Positions 34,842 through 42,292 of a DNA stretch of 64,000 nucleotides are shown in pieces. The position numbers were made by a program, and so were the translations under genes. Under the pieces are notes generated by a model. That model saw only the letters and a list, made by a program, of their open reading frames with translations, did not search any database and had not been told where the DNA came from. Source of the DNA: Caulobacteraceae bacterium UBA3198 (GTDB lineage Bacteria > Pseudomonadota > Alphaproteobacteria > Caulobacterales > Caulobacteraceae); contig DEWY01000002.1 in assembly GCA_002363865.1 (NCBI GenBank), positions 124,001-188,000 on the forward strand, in the 5' to 3' direction. The number at the start of each line of letters is the position of its first letter. The stretch's first letter is position 1.

Positions 34842-35735
34842 CTATTCGGCGCGATTTCGCCAGGCGAGCAAGAGGGGGGCGACCTGATTGGGCCGCAGGG
34901 CGATGATCAGCACCCCGGCCAGGGCCACCGCCGTGCCGATGGCCATGCGCGGCCCGAAGGGGTCGCTCATGATCGCCACGCCGAGCGCGATGGTGGCCAG
35001 CGGCGTCATCAGGGTGAGCGGTGAGATCAGATTGGCCTCATAGCGCTGGATCAGCCCGTAATAGGCCGTATGCGCGGCCACCGAGACCACCACGGCGGAA
35101 AACACCACCGCCGCCAGGAACGGCCAGCCTGCGGCCAGGCCCGCCTGGACCTGCCCCGGCTCCAGGACGATGGAAAGGGCCGCCAGGGGCCAGACCGAGG
35201 CGAAGCCCACCCAGGCCTGGAACTGCAACGGCCGCACGCCGCCCATCTGCTTCATCATCACCGCGCCGAGTGAGCCCAGGAAGGCCGCGGCGACCACGAA
35301 CAGCAGGCCGGTGGAGACCACGAAGCCGCCCGGATCCCACATGACCAGAAGCGCGCCCGACAGGGTCAGGGTGATGCCGATGCCCCGGCGCCAGCGCACC
35401 TGTTCGCCCAGCATGACCATGGACAGCACGGTGGTGATGGGCACGCCCAGCTGGATCACCACGGCGGCGGCCGAGGCGGTCGCCGTCTGCAGGCCGATGA
35501 ACAGCAGGGCGAAGTTGCCGCCGCCCATCAGCAGGGCCACCACCAGCAACCGCCACCTGGGTCGCGGCATGGGCAGCAGCCAGGGCAAGGTGATCAGAGA
35601 CACCAGGGCGAAGCGCACGGCGGCGTAGAACAGCGGCGGCACGGCGAGGTCGGCCACCACGTACTTCGAGATGATGTTGTTGCTCGCCCAGATCAGACAG
35701 ACGAGGACGATCAGGGCGAAGTCGCGAAGAGCCAT
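34842..35735 (-). CDS. EamA (DMT) family transporter
   Basis: A 297-residue integral membrane protein with ten predicted TM helices in two EamA repeats. The first repeat begins LIVLVCLIWASNNIISKYVV and the second begins in FVVSTGLLFVVAAAFLGSLG. ATG 35733-35735 is chosen because it begins directly before TM1; the open frame upstream has no membrane character. The substrate is unknown (the family exports amino acids, metabolites or drugs). It starts a probable three-gene operon with the amidase and the PaiB-like gene. Confidence 0.85.
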   Translation of the reverse strand: MALRDFALIVLVCLIWASNNIISKYVVADLAVPPLFYAAVRFALVSLITLPWLLPMPRPRWRLLVVALLMGGGNFALLFIGLQTATASAAAVVIQLGVPITTVLSMVMLGEQVRWRRGIGITLTLSGALLVMWDPGGFVVSTGLLFVVAAAFLGSLGAVMMKQMGGVRPLQFQAWVGFASVWPLAALSIVLEPGQVQAGLAAGWPFLAAVVFSAVVVSVAAHTAYYGLIQRYEANLISPLTLMTPLATIALGVAIMSDPFGPRMAIGTAVALAGVLIIALRPNQVAPLLLAWRNRAE

Positions 35736-35780
35736 GCCGTGGCTTAAGCGCGCTTCGCGGGCGCAAGGCAAGGCGAATGC

Positions 35781-35809
35781 GCGCCGCCCGGGAGCGAACC
35801 GGGCGGCGC
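35781..35809 (-). terminator. Strong GC hairpin after acyl-CoA dehydrogenase
   Basis: GCGCCGCCCGG (35781-35791) pairs perfectly with CCGGGCGGCGC (35799-35809) around a 7-base loop, directly downstream of the 35824 stop on the minus strand. No U-run follows, as is common in high-GC alphaproteobacteria. Confidence 0.55.
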
Positions 35810-35823
35810 GGCGATCTTCAACC

Positions 35824-36969
35824 TCAGGCCGCCTTGCCGAAGGACAGGGCCTCATAACGGGCCAGGTGATGGTCGGTGGAACCGAAGACCCCCTCGATCA
35901 TGGTGGCGCGCTTGAAGTAGTGGCCGATGGCCATTTCGTCGGTAATGGCCATGCCGCCATGCAGCTGGACGGCGTTCTGGCCGACGAAGCGGCAGGCCTT
36001 GCCGATCTGCACCTTGGCCGCCGAGATCGCCTGGGCGCGCGCGTGAGCCTCGTCCGACAGGCGGATCGTCGCCATGTAGGTCATGGAGATAGACTGTTCG
36101 AGCTGGATGAACATGTCCACCATCCGGTGCTGCAACACCTGGAAGGACGAGATCGGAACCCCGAACTGCTTGCGGGTGCGGGTGTATTCCACCGTGCCTT
36201 CCTGCAGGCGGCGAAGCACGCCACAGGCCTCGGCGCAGGTGGCGGCGATGGCCTCATCCATGACCTTTTCCACCAGCGGCAGGCCATGGCCCTCAGCGCC
36301 GATCAGGGCCTCGACGCCCACCGAGACGTTTTCGAAGGTGACCTCCGAAGCGCGCTGGCCGTCCACCGTGGGATAGTCCCGGGTGGTGACGCCCTTGGCG
36401 TTCTTATCCACCAGGAAGACCGAGACGCCTTGCGCGTCCCGCTGGCCGCCGCCGGTGCGGGCGGTGACGATCAGGTGGGTGGCCCAGGGAGCGCCCACGA
36501 CCACGGCTTTCTGGCCGTTGATTACATAGCCTGTCCCGTCCTTGACGGCGGTGGTCTTGAGGTCCTGCCAGGTGTAGCGGGCCTGGGGCTCGGCATAGGC
36601 GAAGGCGAAGATGGCCTCGCCGCCGATGATCTTCTCGATCAGGTCTGGCGCGGCGGCATGGCCAGAGTGCTTCAGGAAGCCGCCGCCGATCACCACCGTG
36701 CCCATATAGGGCTCGACGACGAGGGCTTTGCCGAATTCCTCCATCACGACCATGTTCTCGACCGGGCCGCCGCCCAGGCCGCCCAGTTCTTCGGAGAAGG
36801 GCGCACCGAGAATGCCGAGCTCCTCGGCGAAGGCCTTCCAGACCTCGGGCCGCCAGCCCGCATCGCTGCGGATCGCCGCACGGCGGGCGTCGAAGGCGTA
36901 GTTGTCAGCCAGATAGCTCGCGACCGTGTCGCGCAGCATCGACTGTTCGTCGGTGAAGCTGAAGTCCAT
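35824..36969 (-). CDS. Acyl-CoA dehydrogenase
   Basis: FAD-dependent enzyme introducing a trans-2 double bond in acyl-CoA. The 381 residues carry the N-terminal helical domain (MDFSFTDEQSMLRDTVASYL), a beta domain (FAYAEPQARY, YVINGQKAVVVGAPWATHLI), and a C-terminal helical domain with QFGVPISSFQVLQHRMVDMF. It resembles the small subunit of pimeloyl-CoA-type dehydrogenase pairs, which fits its position after a second, 400-residue dehydrogenase. AGGAG lies about eight bases before the ATG. The true acyl substrate cannot be read from sequence. Confidence 0.88.
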   Translation of the reverse strand: MDFSFTDEQSMLRDTVASYLADNYAFDARRAAIRSDAGWRPEVWKAFAEELGILGAPFSEELGGLGGGPVENMVVMEEFGKALVVEPYMGTVVIGGGFLKHSGHAAAPDLIEKIIGGEAIFAFAYAEPQARYTWQDLKTTAVKDGTGYVINGQKAVVVGAPWATHLIVTARTGGGQRDAQGVSVFLVDKNAKGVTTRDYPTVDGQRASEVTFENVSVGVEALIGAEGHGLPLVEKVMDEAIAATCAEACGVLRRLQEGTVEYTRTRKQFGVPISSFQVLQHRMVDMFIQLEQSISMTYMATIRLSDEAHARAQAISAAKVQIGKACRFVGQNAVQLHGGMAITDEMAIGHYFKRATMIEGVFGSTDHHLARYEALSFGKAA

Positions 36970-36990
36970 CCAATGATCTCCTGATCAGAG

Positions 36991-37145
36991 CCCCTCCCCC
37001 TTGCGGGGAGGGGTTGGGGCGCTGCGGCCGTTTGGGGAACCGCCCTCGTCCTTCGAGGCCCCTGCGGGGCGCCTCAGGATGAGGGCGTAATGGCCCGCCT
37101 GTTTCACCTCATCCTGAGGTGCGAGCGGAGCGAGCATCGTAGGAT
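36991..37145. repeat. Cluster of intergenic palindromic repeats between two acyl-CoA dehydrogenase genes
   Basis: Three elements fill the 192-base gap. First, CCCCTCCCC/GGGGAGGGG (36991-36999/37005-37013, loop CTTGC). Second, CCTCGTCCTTCGAGGC and GCCTCAGGATGAGG (37044-37059/37071-37084), imperfectly complementary around a GC-rich centre. Third, CCTCATCCTGAGG followed by TGCGAGCGGAGCGAGC (37107-37132), in the opposite sense. The CCTCATCCTGAGG..GCGAG..GCGAGC family is a dispersed intergenic repeat in Caulobacterales and Rhizobiales (from memory). The G/C hairpin could modulate read-through to the downstream gene. Confidence 0.65.
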
Positions 37146-37161
37146 CTGCGCCGGCTATGGC

Positions 37162-38364
37162 TCAGAGACCCAGCACCATCTTGGCGATGATGTTCCGCTG
37201 GATCTCGTTGGAGCCGCCATAGATCGAGGTCTTGCGGCCGTTGAAGTAGTCGCCGGCCACGCCGTCGGCGTAGCTGGGGCCGATATTGGCGTTGTGGCCC
37301 AGGTCCCGCAGGAAGGGCGCGCCATAGTGGCCGGCGGCCTCCAGGGCGAGTTCCTGCAGGCGCTGTTGGATCTCGGTGCCCTTGATCTTGAGGATCGAGG
37401 ATTCCGGACCCGGACCCTTGCCGCTGGACTCGCCGGCCAGCGTGCGCAGTTCGGTGAACTCCAGGGCGGTCAGGTCGATCTCAAGCTCGGCGACCTTGCG
37501 CTTGAAGAAGGTGTCCGACAGCAGCGGACCGCCCAGATCGCTCATCTCGGTTGTGGCCATCTCGCGCAGCCGCTCCAGGCCGCGCTTGGAGCGCGCGACG
37601 CCGGCGATGCCCGACCGCTCGTGGGCCAGCAGGGCCTTGGCGCAGGTCCAGCCCTGGTTCTCGTGGAAGATGCGGTTCTCGACCGGCACCTTCACATTGT
37701 CGAGGAAGACGTCGTTGACCTCATGGCCGCCTTCCAGGGTGATGATCGGGCGAACCTCGATGCCGGGGGTCTTCATGTCGATCAGCAGGAAGCTGATGCC
37801 GGCCTGCGGCTTGGAGTCGGGATCGGTGCGAACCAGGAAGAAGCCCCAGTCGGCGAACTGGCCCAGCGTGGTCCAGGTCTTCTGGCCGTTGACGATGTAG
37901 TATTCCTTGCCGTCGTCGCCGGTGACGCGCTCGGCCTTGGTCTTGAGCGAGGCCAGGTCGGAGCCCGCGCCGGGCTCGGAATAGCCCTGGCACCACCAGA
38001 CTTCGCCATTGTAGATGCCCGGCAGGAAGCGCTTCTTCTGCTCTTCGGTGCCGAAGGTGTAGACCACCGGAGCCAGCATGCTGACGCCGAAGGGCAGGAC
38101 CGCCAGGGTGTCGGCGCGGGCCTGTTCCTCAGACCAGATGTACTTCTGCGTGGGAGTCCAGCCGGTGCCGCCATGCTCCAAGGGCCAGGACGGAGCGACC
38201 CATCCCTTCTTCGCCAGCACCTTGTGCCAGGCCAGGTAGTCTTCCTTGCTCAGCGGTTCGCCGCTGTCCTGCTTGGCGCGCAGGTCCTTGGGATAGTTCT
38301 CGGCGATGAAGGTCCGCACTTCCTCGCGGAAGGCGACGTCCTCGGGGGAGAAATCAAGATTCAT
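37162..38364 (-). CDS. Acyl-CoA dehydrogenase
   Basis: A 400-residue flavoenzyme of the acyl-CoA dehydrogenase superfamily. MNLDFSPEDVAFREEVRTFI opens the N-terminal helical domain. WCQGYSEPGAGSDLASLKTK is the flavin/substrate motif, followed by YIVNGQKTWTTLGQFADW. The C-terminus IYGGSNEIQRNIIAKMVLGL is the canonical signature. It resembles the large subunit partner of the gene at 35824, with which it probably forms a heteromer or a pathway unit (fatty, dicarboxylic or terpenoid acid degradation). A TGACG..CGTCA palindrome lies about 90 bases upstream. Confidence 0.9.
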   Translation of the reverse strand: MNLDFSPEDVAFREEVRTFIAENYPKDLRAKQDSGEPLSKEDYLAWHKVLAKKGWVAPSWPLEHGGTGWTPTQKYIWSEEQARADTLAVLPFGVSMLAPVVYTFGTEEQKKRFLPGIYNGEVWWCQGYSEPGAGSDLASLKTKAERVTGDDGKEYYIVNGQKTWTTLGQFADWGFFLVRTDPDSKPQAGISFLLIDMKTPGIEVRPIITLEGGHEVNDVFLDNVKVPVENRIFHENQGWTCAKALLAHERSGIAGVARSKRGLERLREMATTEMSDLGGPLLSDTFFKRKVAELEIDLTALEFTELRTLAGESSGKGPGPESSILKIKGTEIQQRLQELALEAAGHYGAPFLRDLGHNANIGPSYADGVAGDYFNGRKTSIYGGSNEIQRNIIAKMVLGL

Positions 38365-38451
38365 GGGGCGCTCCCTGGCTGCTCCTGGGTCGGCGAGACT
38401 GTCGCCGACGCTCGGAGCGGGACAATAGGCGCACCCGCGACGGGAGAAAAG

Positions 38452-38467
38452 ATGACGCTAACGTCAA
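38452..38467. promoter_or_regulatory. Candidate operator between acyl-CoA dehydrogenase and EEP gene
   Basis: ATGACGCTAACGTCAA contains TGACG-CTAA-CGTCA, a near-palindrome in the 177-base divergent gap. Operators of this shape (about TTGACGTTAACGTCAA) are known for MerR- and TetR-type regulators of acyl-CoA catabolism. The assignment is by resemblance only; no regulator gene is adjacent. Confidence 0.3.
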
Positions 38468-38541
38468 CGTAATAAGTGACGCCCCTCAGCCGCCGGCCCG
38501 CTCTTGCCTGAGGACGTTCGGACGCGCAGAACACCGGGCCC

Positions 38542-39273
38542 ATGCCCCGCATCCTCACCTATAATGTCCATCGCTGCGTCGGAACTGACCGTCGGCTGGA
38601 TGTGGCCCGCGTGGCGGACGTGATCGCCGCCCTGGAGCCGGACATCGTGGCGCTGCAGGAGCTGGATGTGGGCCGCATGCGCACCAACGGCGTCGATCAG
38701 GCGCACGAGATCGCCCGGCGCCTGGAGATGGCCTTCCACTTCCACCCGGCCATGAAGGTGGAGGAGGAACTCTATGGCGACGCCATCCTGACCCGCCACC
38801 CCGAGCGCAAGATCAGGTCGGCCGCCCTGCCCGGCCACGACCGGGTGTCGCAGCTGGAGCCCCGGGGCGCCTTATGGGTTTCAGTGGAGCTGGATGGCCG
38901 GCAGTTGCAGGTCTTCAACACCCATCTGGGGCTGGTGCCGCGGGAGCAGCAGAATCAGGCCGCCGCCCTGGCCGGCCCGGGGTGGCTCGGCCACCCCGAT
39001 CGCCAGGGCCCGACCATTCTGCTGGGCGACTTCAATGTCACCTCGGCCTCCCAGGTTTATCGGACCCTGAGTGACCAGTTGCGTCCGGCCCGAAGGCACA
39101 CGGCGAAGAAGTCGCCCTCGGCGACCTTCCCCTCGGTCTTTCCGGTCCTGCGGATCGACCATGTGTTCGTCAGCGAGGAGGTGCGGGTGCTGGACGTCTT
39201 CGCCCCCTATGACCCGATGACCCGGGTCGCCTCCGATCACCTGCCGCTGGTGATGGATTTCGAACTGGCCTGA
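38542..39273 (+). CDS. Endonuclease/exonuclease/phosphatase (EEP) family protein
   Basis: A 243-residue DNase I-like hydrolase. The fold's metal and catalytic motifs are present in order: ILTYNVHRCVG, VALQELDVGRM (Glu), NTHLGL (His), LLGDFNVTS (Asp/Asn), IDHVFVS and SDHLPLVMDFEL (Asp/His). The substrate may be DNA, a phospholipid head group or an inositol-type phosphate. Its 3' end overlaps the convergent phospholipase D gene by 37 bases. The pairing recalls E. coli ybhP-clsB, where the same two families sit together, hinting at a lipid-related role. Confidence 0.8.
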   Translation: MPRILTYNVHRCVGTDRRLDVARVADVIAALEPDIVALQELDVGRMRTNGVDQAHEIARRLEMAFHFHPAMKVEEELYGDAILTRHPERKIRSAALPGHDRVSQLEPRGALWVSVELDGRQLQVFNTHLGLVPREQQNQAAALAGPGWLGHPDRQGPTILLGDFNVTSASQVYRTLSDQLRPARRHTAKKSPSATFPSVFPVLRIDHVFVSEEVRVLDVFAPYDPMTRVASDHLPLVMDFELA

Positions 39274-40745
39274 AGGGCGCGCTCCCGCCCCTCGTTTATG
39301 GCGTGGCTGAGACGGCGGGAAGCCTGGTAGAGGCGCTCGCGACGACGAAAGATGCGCCAGGAATCCGCCACGTCGGCGGGATCGCCGATGTGGAAGGTGG
39401 CGATCATATTGCCGAGCGTGGTCATTTCCCGCGGCCCCAACGGGCGCAGCCGCCGGTCATGGTTGAGGGCGGAGATCGCGGCGCCCAGGCCGCCTCGCTC
39501 CTGCCGGGCCTTGGCCACGGCATCGCCGGTGCAGCCCATATAGTGGCCCACAAGACGGTCGCGCAGGGCGCTGATGGCCCGCCGGTCATCGTCGTTCTGC
39601 GCCTCCACCGCCAGTTCGCACTCGGTGTCGAAGCCGCCTGAACGGTTGTTGAGATTGGCCGAGCCCACCCGGGCCAGGCGGTCGTCGATGATGGTGACCT
39701 TGGAATGGACGATCACCTCCTGCCCGGACCGCGTGACCGGCCAGTAGGTGTGGAGGCGGCCAAACACGTCGGCCGCCCGCAGGCGCCAAAGCATGTTGTT
39801 GCGCGCCCGGTCCATGGTGAGCTGGTCGAACCAGCTTGGACTATAGCCTGTCGAGACCAGCACCACCTCCGGGCCGTCCGGCTCGGCCAGGCGGGCGGCC
39901 AGGGCCTCGGCGTAGATCGGCGAGGTGAAGTACTGGTTTTCCAGATAGATGATGTCCTTGGCCTCGAAGATCGAGGTCAGGGTCAGGCGACGAATCTCCT
40001 CGACCATCTCATCGCGTTTCCAGGATGGCTCGGTCCGGGCGATCGCCACCTGCACGTCGTGCATATGGGCCGGAACCCGGGTCGGCCACGGATCGATGGA
40101 TGACGACGTAGACTTGGGCACCACCTCATCGGCCGAGCGGCGCCAGCGGGCGCGGAACAGGTCGCCGAGCGCGCTGGCGGCGGCCCCGTCGACCATCATC
40201 ATCACCTCATGCCGGGGCGGGTGGTAATCCTGATCTGGCATGATCCGCCGCTCATCGTCATCCAGGTGTCCGGCCGTGTCCCAGCGATCCACCGAAATGT
40301 CGCCCCCGCCGCAGATGGCGACCGCGTCGTCGACCACCAGGACCTTCTGGTGGTGGCAGGCGCCCAGGGGCACGGACTCGTCCAGCCGCAGCTGGACCGT
40401 GGTGCCGCGGAACCAGCGGCGGCCCCGGTGCGGGAAGAAGTTCTGGCTGGCGCTGATCGGCAGGGCCGATTTCCAGATCAAAAGGCGGATGTCCAGCTCG
40501 GGCCGTCGCCGCGACAGCTCCACCAGGATGCGGCCGATCTCGTCGGGGTCGTCGGGACCATCGAACCCATCCGGCGCCAGCCTGGTCCGCGGATCGAACC
40601 CCCAGCCCAGAAGATAGATGGACTTCTGCGCCTTGGGCAGAATCTCAGCCAGGGCGTTGAAATAGGCCTCGGTGTCGACGAGGAACGCGGCCCGGCTCGC
40701 GTGTTCACGCCGCCAGCAGGTATCGCCTGGAGTCAGGATGCTCAT
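39237..40745 (-). CDS. Phospholipase D / transphosphatidylase
   Basis: About 502 residues with two HKD motifs: HHQKVLVVDD followed by GGGDIS in the first half, and HSKVTIIDD followed by GSANLNNRS in the second. The stretch IYLENQYFTSP before the second HKD is the IYIENQFF motif of eukaryotic PLDs. HEVMMMVDGAAASALGDLFRARW is likewise PLD-like rather than cardiolipin-synthase-like. There is no signal peptide or N-terminal TM pair, unlike ClsA. ATG 40743-40745 is preferred; a GTG at 40776-40778 would add 11 residues. Likely activity is phosphatidyl transfer or hydrolysis. It overlaps the convergent EEP gene by 37 bases. Confidence 0.88.
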   Translation of the reverse strand: MSILTPGDTCWRREHASRAAFLVDTEAYFNALAEILPKAQKSIYLLGWGFDPRTRLAPDGFDGPDDPDEIGRILVELSRRRPELDIRLLIWKSALPISASQNFFPHRGRRWFRGTTVQLRLDESVPLGACHHQKVLVVDDAVAICGGGDISVDRWDTAGHLDDDERRIMPDQDYHPPRHEVMMMVDGAAASALGDLFRARWRRSADEVVPKSTSSSIDPWPTRVPAHMHDVQVAIARTEPSWKRDEMVEEIRRLTLTSIFEAKDIIYLENQYFTSPIYAEALAARLAEPDGPEVVLVSTGYSPSWFDQLTMDRARNNMLWRLRAADVFGRLHTYWPVTRSGQEVIVHSKVTIIDDRLARVGSANLNNRSGGFDTECELAVEAQNDDDRRAISALRDRLVGHYMGCTGDAVAKARQERGGLGAAISALNHDRRLRPLGPREMTTLGNMIATFHIGDPADVADSWRIFRRRERLYQASRRLSHAINEGRERALQASSKSITSGR

Positions 40746-40831
40746 CGCCTCAGGGTCATGCACGGCCAAGCTCGCCACGGCAAGAAGGCGCTCTGTCGAG
40801 ACCCGGTTCCGCGACCAGGGACAAAAAAGAG

Positions 40832-40857
40832 GGGCGCGCCCAGGGGAAGGCGCGCCC
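40832..40857 (-). terminator. Rho-independent terminator of the small exported protein gene
   Basis: On the minus strand GGGCGCGCC (40849-40857) and its complement (40832-40840) form a 9-bp stem with an 8-base loop, followed by CUCUUUUUUG. This is the clearest intrinsic terminator in the window, about 30 bases after the stop of the 40886 gene. Confidence 0.9.
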
Positions 40858-40885
40858 GCAAGTTTGGCGACAGCTGAGAGATGGA

Positions 40886-41251
40886 TCAGTCGGCGGACGG
40901 GGCGGCGGCGCGGGCGGCCTTCACGCTCTCCTCACCGCCAAGCCAGACCTGGCAGGCGCTGGCCACCTCGTTGCGGACCTCGGCCTGGACGGCCTCGTCG
41001 GAGGACCGGGCCTGGCGGGCGGCGCGGGCGCGCTCGGTCTTGGCCCGCTCCTGGATATGGGGCGTCCGCCCATAGCGCTGGTCGCGCAGCAGGGCGTCGA
41101 TGGCGGTCGTGTCGGCCTTGATCAGGGACGAACCGGCCAGGGCGTCACAGCGAACGGCCTGCAGATACTCAATATCCTTCATCTCCACGGCGTTGGCGGA
41201 GCCAGCAGCGGCGATGGCGGCGACGGCGGAAATAATGGCGACGAACTTCAT
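40886..41251 (-). CDS. Small exported protein of unknown function
   Basis: A 121-residue protein with a Sec signal peptide (MKFVAIISAVAAIAAAGSANA, cleavage likely after ANA), then a helical, charged mature part (VEMKDIEYLQAVRCDALAGS...). The mature part has two cysteines (VRCDAL and SACQVW) that could form a disulfide, and an Ala/Arg/Glu-rich centre. No known domain is recognised. It has its own Shine-Dalgarno (GAGGGAG), a strong terminator and a notable 10-bp inverted repeat upstream, so it is a monocistronic, independently regulated gene. Confidence 0.75.
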   Translation of the reverse strand: MKFVAIISAVAAIAAAGSANAVEMKDIEYLQAVRCDALAGSSLIKADTTAIDALLRDQRYGRTPHIQERAKTERARAARQARSSDEAVQAEVRNEVASACQVWLGGEESVKAARAAAPSAD

Positions 41252-41283
41252 GGCGTTTCTCCCTCGAAATCGATGAACACAAA

Positions 41284-41332
41284 CTGATACATTGCCCGTC
41301 TAAACTCAAATGAACCTTTGGAAATGTATCAG
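41284..41332. promoter_or_regulatory. 10-bp perfect inverted repeat upstream of the small exported protein gene
   Basis: CTGATACATT (41284-41293) and AATGTATCAG (41323-41332) are perfect inverted copies separated by 29 AT-rich bases, 33-81 bases upstream of the ATG at 41251. The proximal arm lies where a -10 would be expected. Two distant arms are more like a pair of operator half-sites for a dimeric or looping regulator than a terminator. The rest of the 202-base divergent gap (41252-41453) is AT-rich with no other clear element. Confidence 0.5.
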
Positions 41333-41453
41333 ATTGAATATTAAATCCCCGTAAGGTGCGTTCATTACACGTTTTTCATGAACAACGTTCGCTGACGCCT
41401 GCGCCCCGCCCCTGGACTGGCGGGCCGAGGTGTTCGGCTCTAACTTGCCGGGC

Positions 41454-41663
41454 ATGACTGGAAAGCCTCCGCCGCCTATCAAGACACCCTGCATCAAGGT
41501 CTGCGTGATCGACGGGACCAGCGGTCTCTGCCTGGGCTGCTATCGCACCCTGAATGAGGTAGCGGGCTGGGCGCGGCTGTCGGCCGAGACACGGGAAAGC
41601 CTGATGGCCGAGCTGCCCGGACGGCGCAGCCAGATCGCCCCGGAAAAGCTCGCCATGTTCTGA
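41454..41663 (+). CDS. DUF1289 domain protein
   Basis: A 69-residue protein starting MTGKPPPPIKTPCIKVC at ATG 41454. The four cysteines of DUF1289 are visible: PCIKVCVID and GLCLGCYRTLNEVAGW. The family is small, cytosolic and probably binds zinc or an Fe-S cluster; its function is unknown. The C-terminus follows the usual W..L....R..L pattern. Lies 119 bases upstream of the retropepsin gene on the same strand, separated by a structured region. Confidence 0.8.
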   Translation: MTGKPPPPIKTPCIKVCVIDGTSGLCLGCYRTLNEVAGWARLSAETRESLMAELPGRRSQIAPEKLAMF

Positions 41664-41669
41664 GCCGCC

Positions 41670-41772
41670 CCTCACCGTTGTGAGGTCAGTACCGATTCAC
41701 CGGATGCAAACCCGCAGGCCGTACTGTGGCCTCACAACAAGGCCGAAAACGGCCGATTGCCTTTGGTGAGGC
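41670..41772 (+). promoter_or_regulatory. Structured leader with mutually exclusive pairings before the retropepsin gene
   Basis: GTTGTGAGG (41677-41685) is perfectly complementary to CCTCACAAC (41730-41738), extended by CAGTAC (41687-41692) with GTACTG (41721-41726): a 15-pair stem with a small bulge. The same GTGAGG can instead pair with CCTCAC at 41670-41675. The same GCCTCAC (41729-41735) can instead pair with GTGAGGC (41766-41772), which contains the likely ribosome binding site GAGG before the ATG at 41783. A tetraloop hairpin GGCCG-AAAA-CGGCC (41741-41754) lies inside that last stem. This is the arrangement expected of a switch between an open and a blocked ribosome site. It could also be a mobile palindromic repeat. 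Confidence 0.45.
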
Positions 41773-41782
41773 GGGTGTCGAC

Positions 41783-42292
41783 ATGTTCAAGTTTGCTCTG
41801 ATGACCCTAGTGGCCGCCGTCTCAGCCGTCGGCGCGGCTCAGACGGTGGTGGCCCTTGATCCCGCCCGCGGGGCCTCGGCCCTGGTGGCCACTCTGCGAG
41901 ACGGCCCTGCGCCCGCCGCCTCGGGCCAGGCGACGGCGATCAGCAAGGCCAGCGACGGCCACTATTGGGCCGAAGGCGACGTCAACGGCGCCCGGGTGCG
42001 CTTCCTGGTGGACACCGGCGCCACCGCCGTCGCGCTGACCCTGGAGGACGCCCAGCGGCTGGGCTTCCAACCCGATCAACTGGACTACAAGCAGAGGGTG
42101 ATGACCGCTTCGGGCGAGGCCCGCGCCGCGGTGGTGCGGCTGGCGGCAGTCTCAGTGGCCGGCGCCCGGGTCGACAATGTCGACGCCCTGGTGATCGAGA
42201 AGGGCCTGGAAAGCTCCCTGCTGGGCATGAGCTATCTGGGCCGCCTCACCCGGTTCGAGGCCACCCGCACCTCCCTGATCCTGCGCCCCTGA
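41783..42292 (+). CDS. Membrane-anchored retropepsin-like aspartic protease (TIGR02281 type)
   Basis: A 169-residue protein with an N-terminal signal anchor (MFKFALMTLVAAVSAVGAAQ) and one retropepsin domain. The catalytic Asp is in RFLVDTGATAVALTLEDAQRLGF; the C-terminal strand motif SSLLGMSYLGRLTRFEATRT completes the monomer, which should dimerise to form one active site. The family is common in alphaproteobacteria and related to Rickettsia APRc, but its substrates are unknown. ATG 41783 is placed 11 bases after GAGG. Its stop overlaps the GNAT start (TGATG). Confidence 0.85.
   Translation: MFKFALMTLVAAVSAVGAAQTVVALDPARGASALVATLRDGPAPAASGQATAISKASDGHYWAEGDVNGARVRFLVDTGATAVALTLEDAQRLGFQPDQLDYKQRVMTASGEARAAVVRLAAVSVAGARVDNVDALVIEKGLESSLLGMSYLGRLTRFEATRTSLILRP

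Noticed and set aside
41360..41374. GTTC-N7-GTTT, resembling a LexA box upstream of the DUF1289 gene
   Set aside because: One of the eight fixed bases is wrong and DUF1289 is not a known SOS gene; AT-rich sequence makes chance matches likely.
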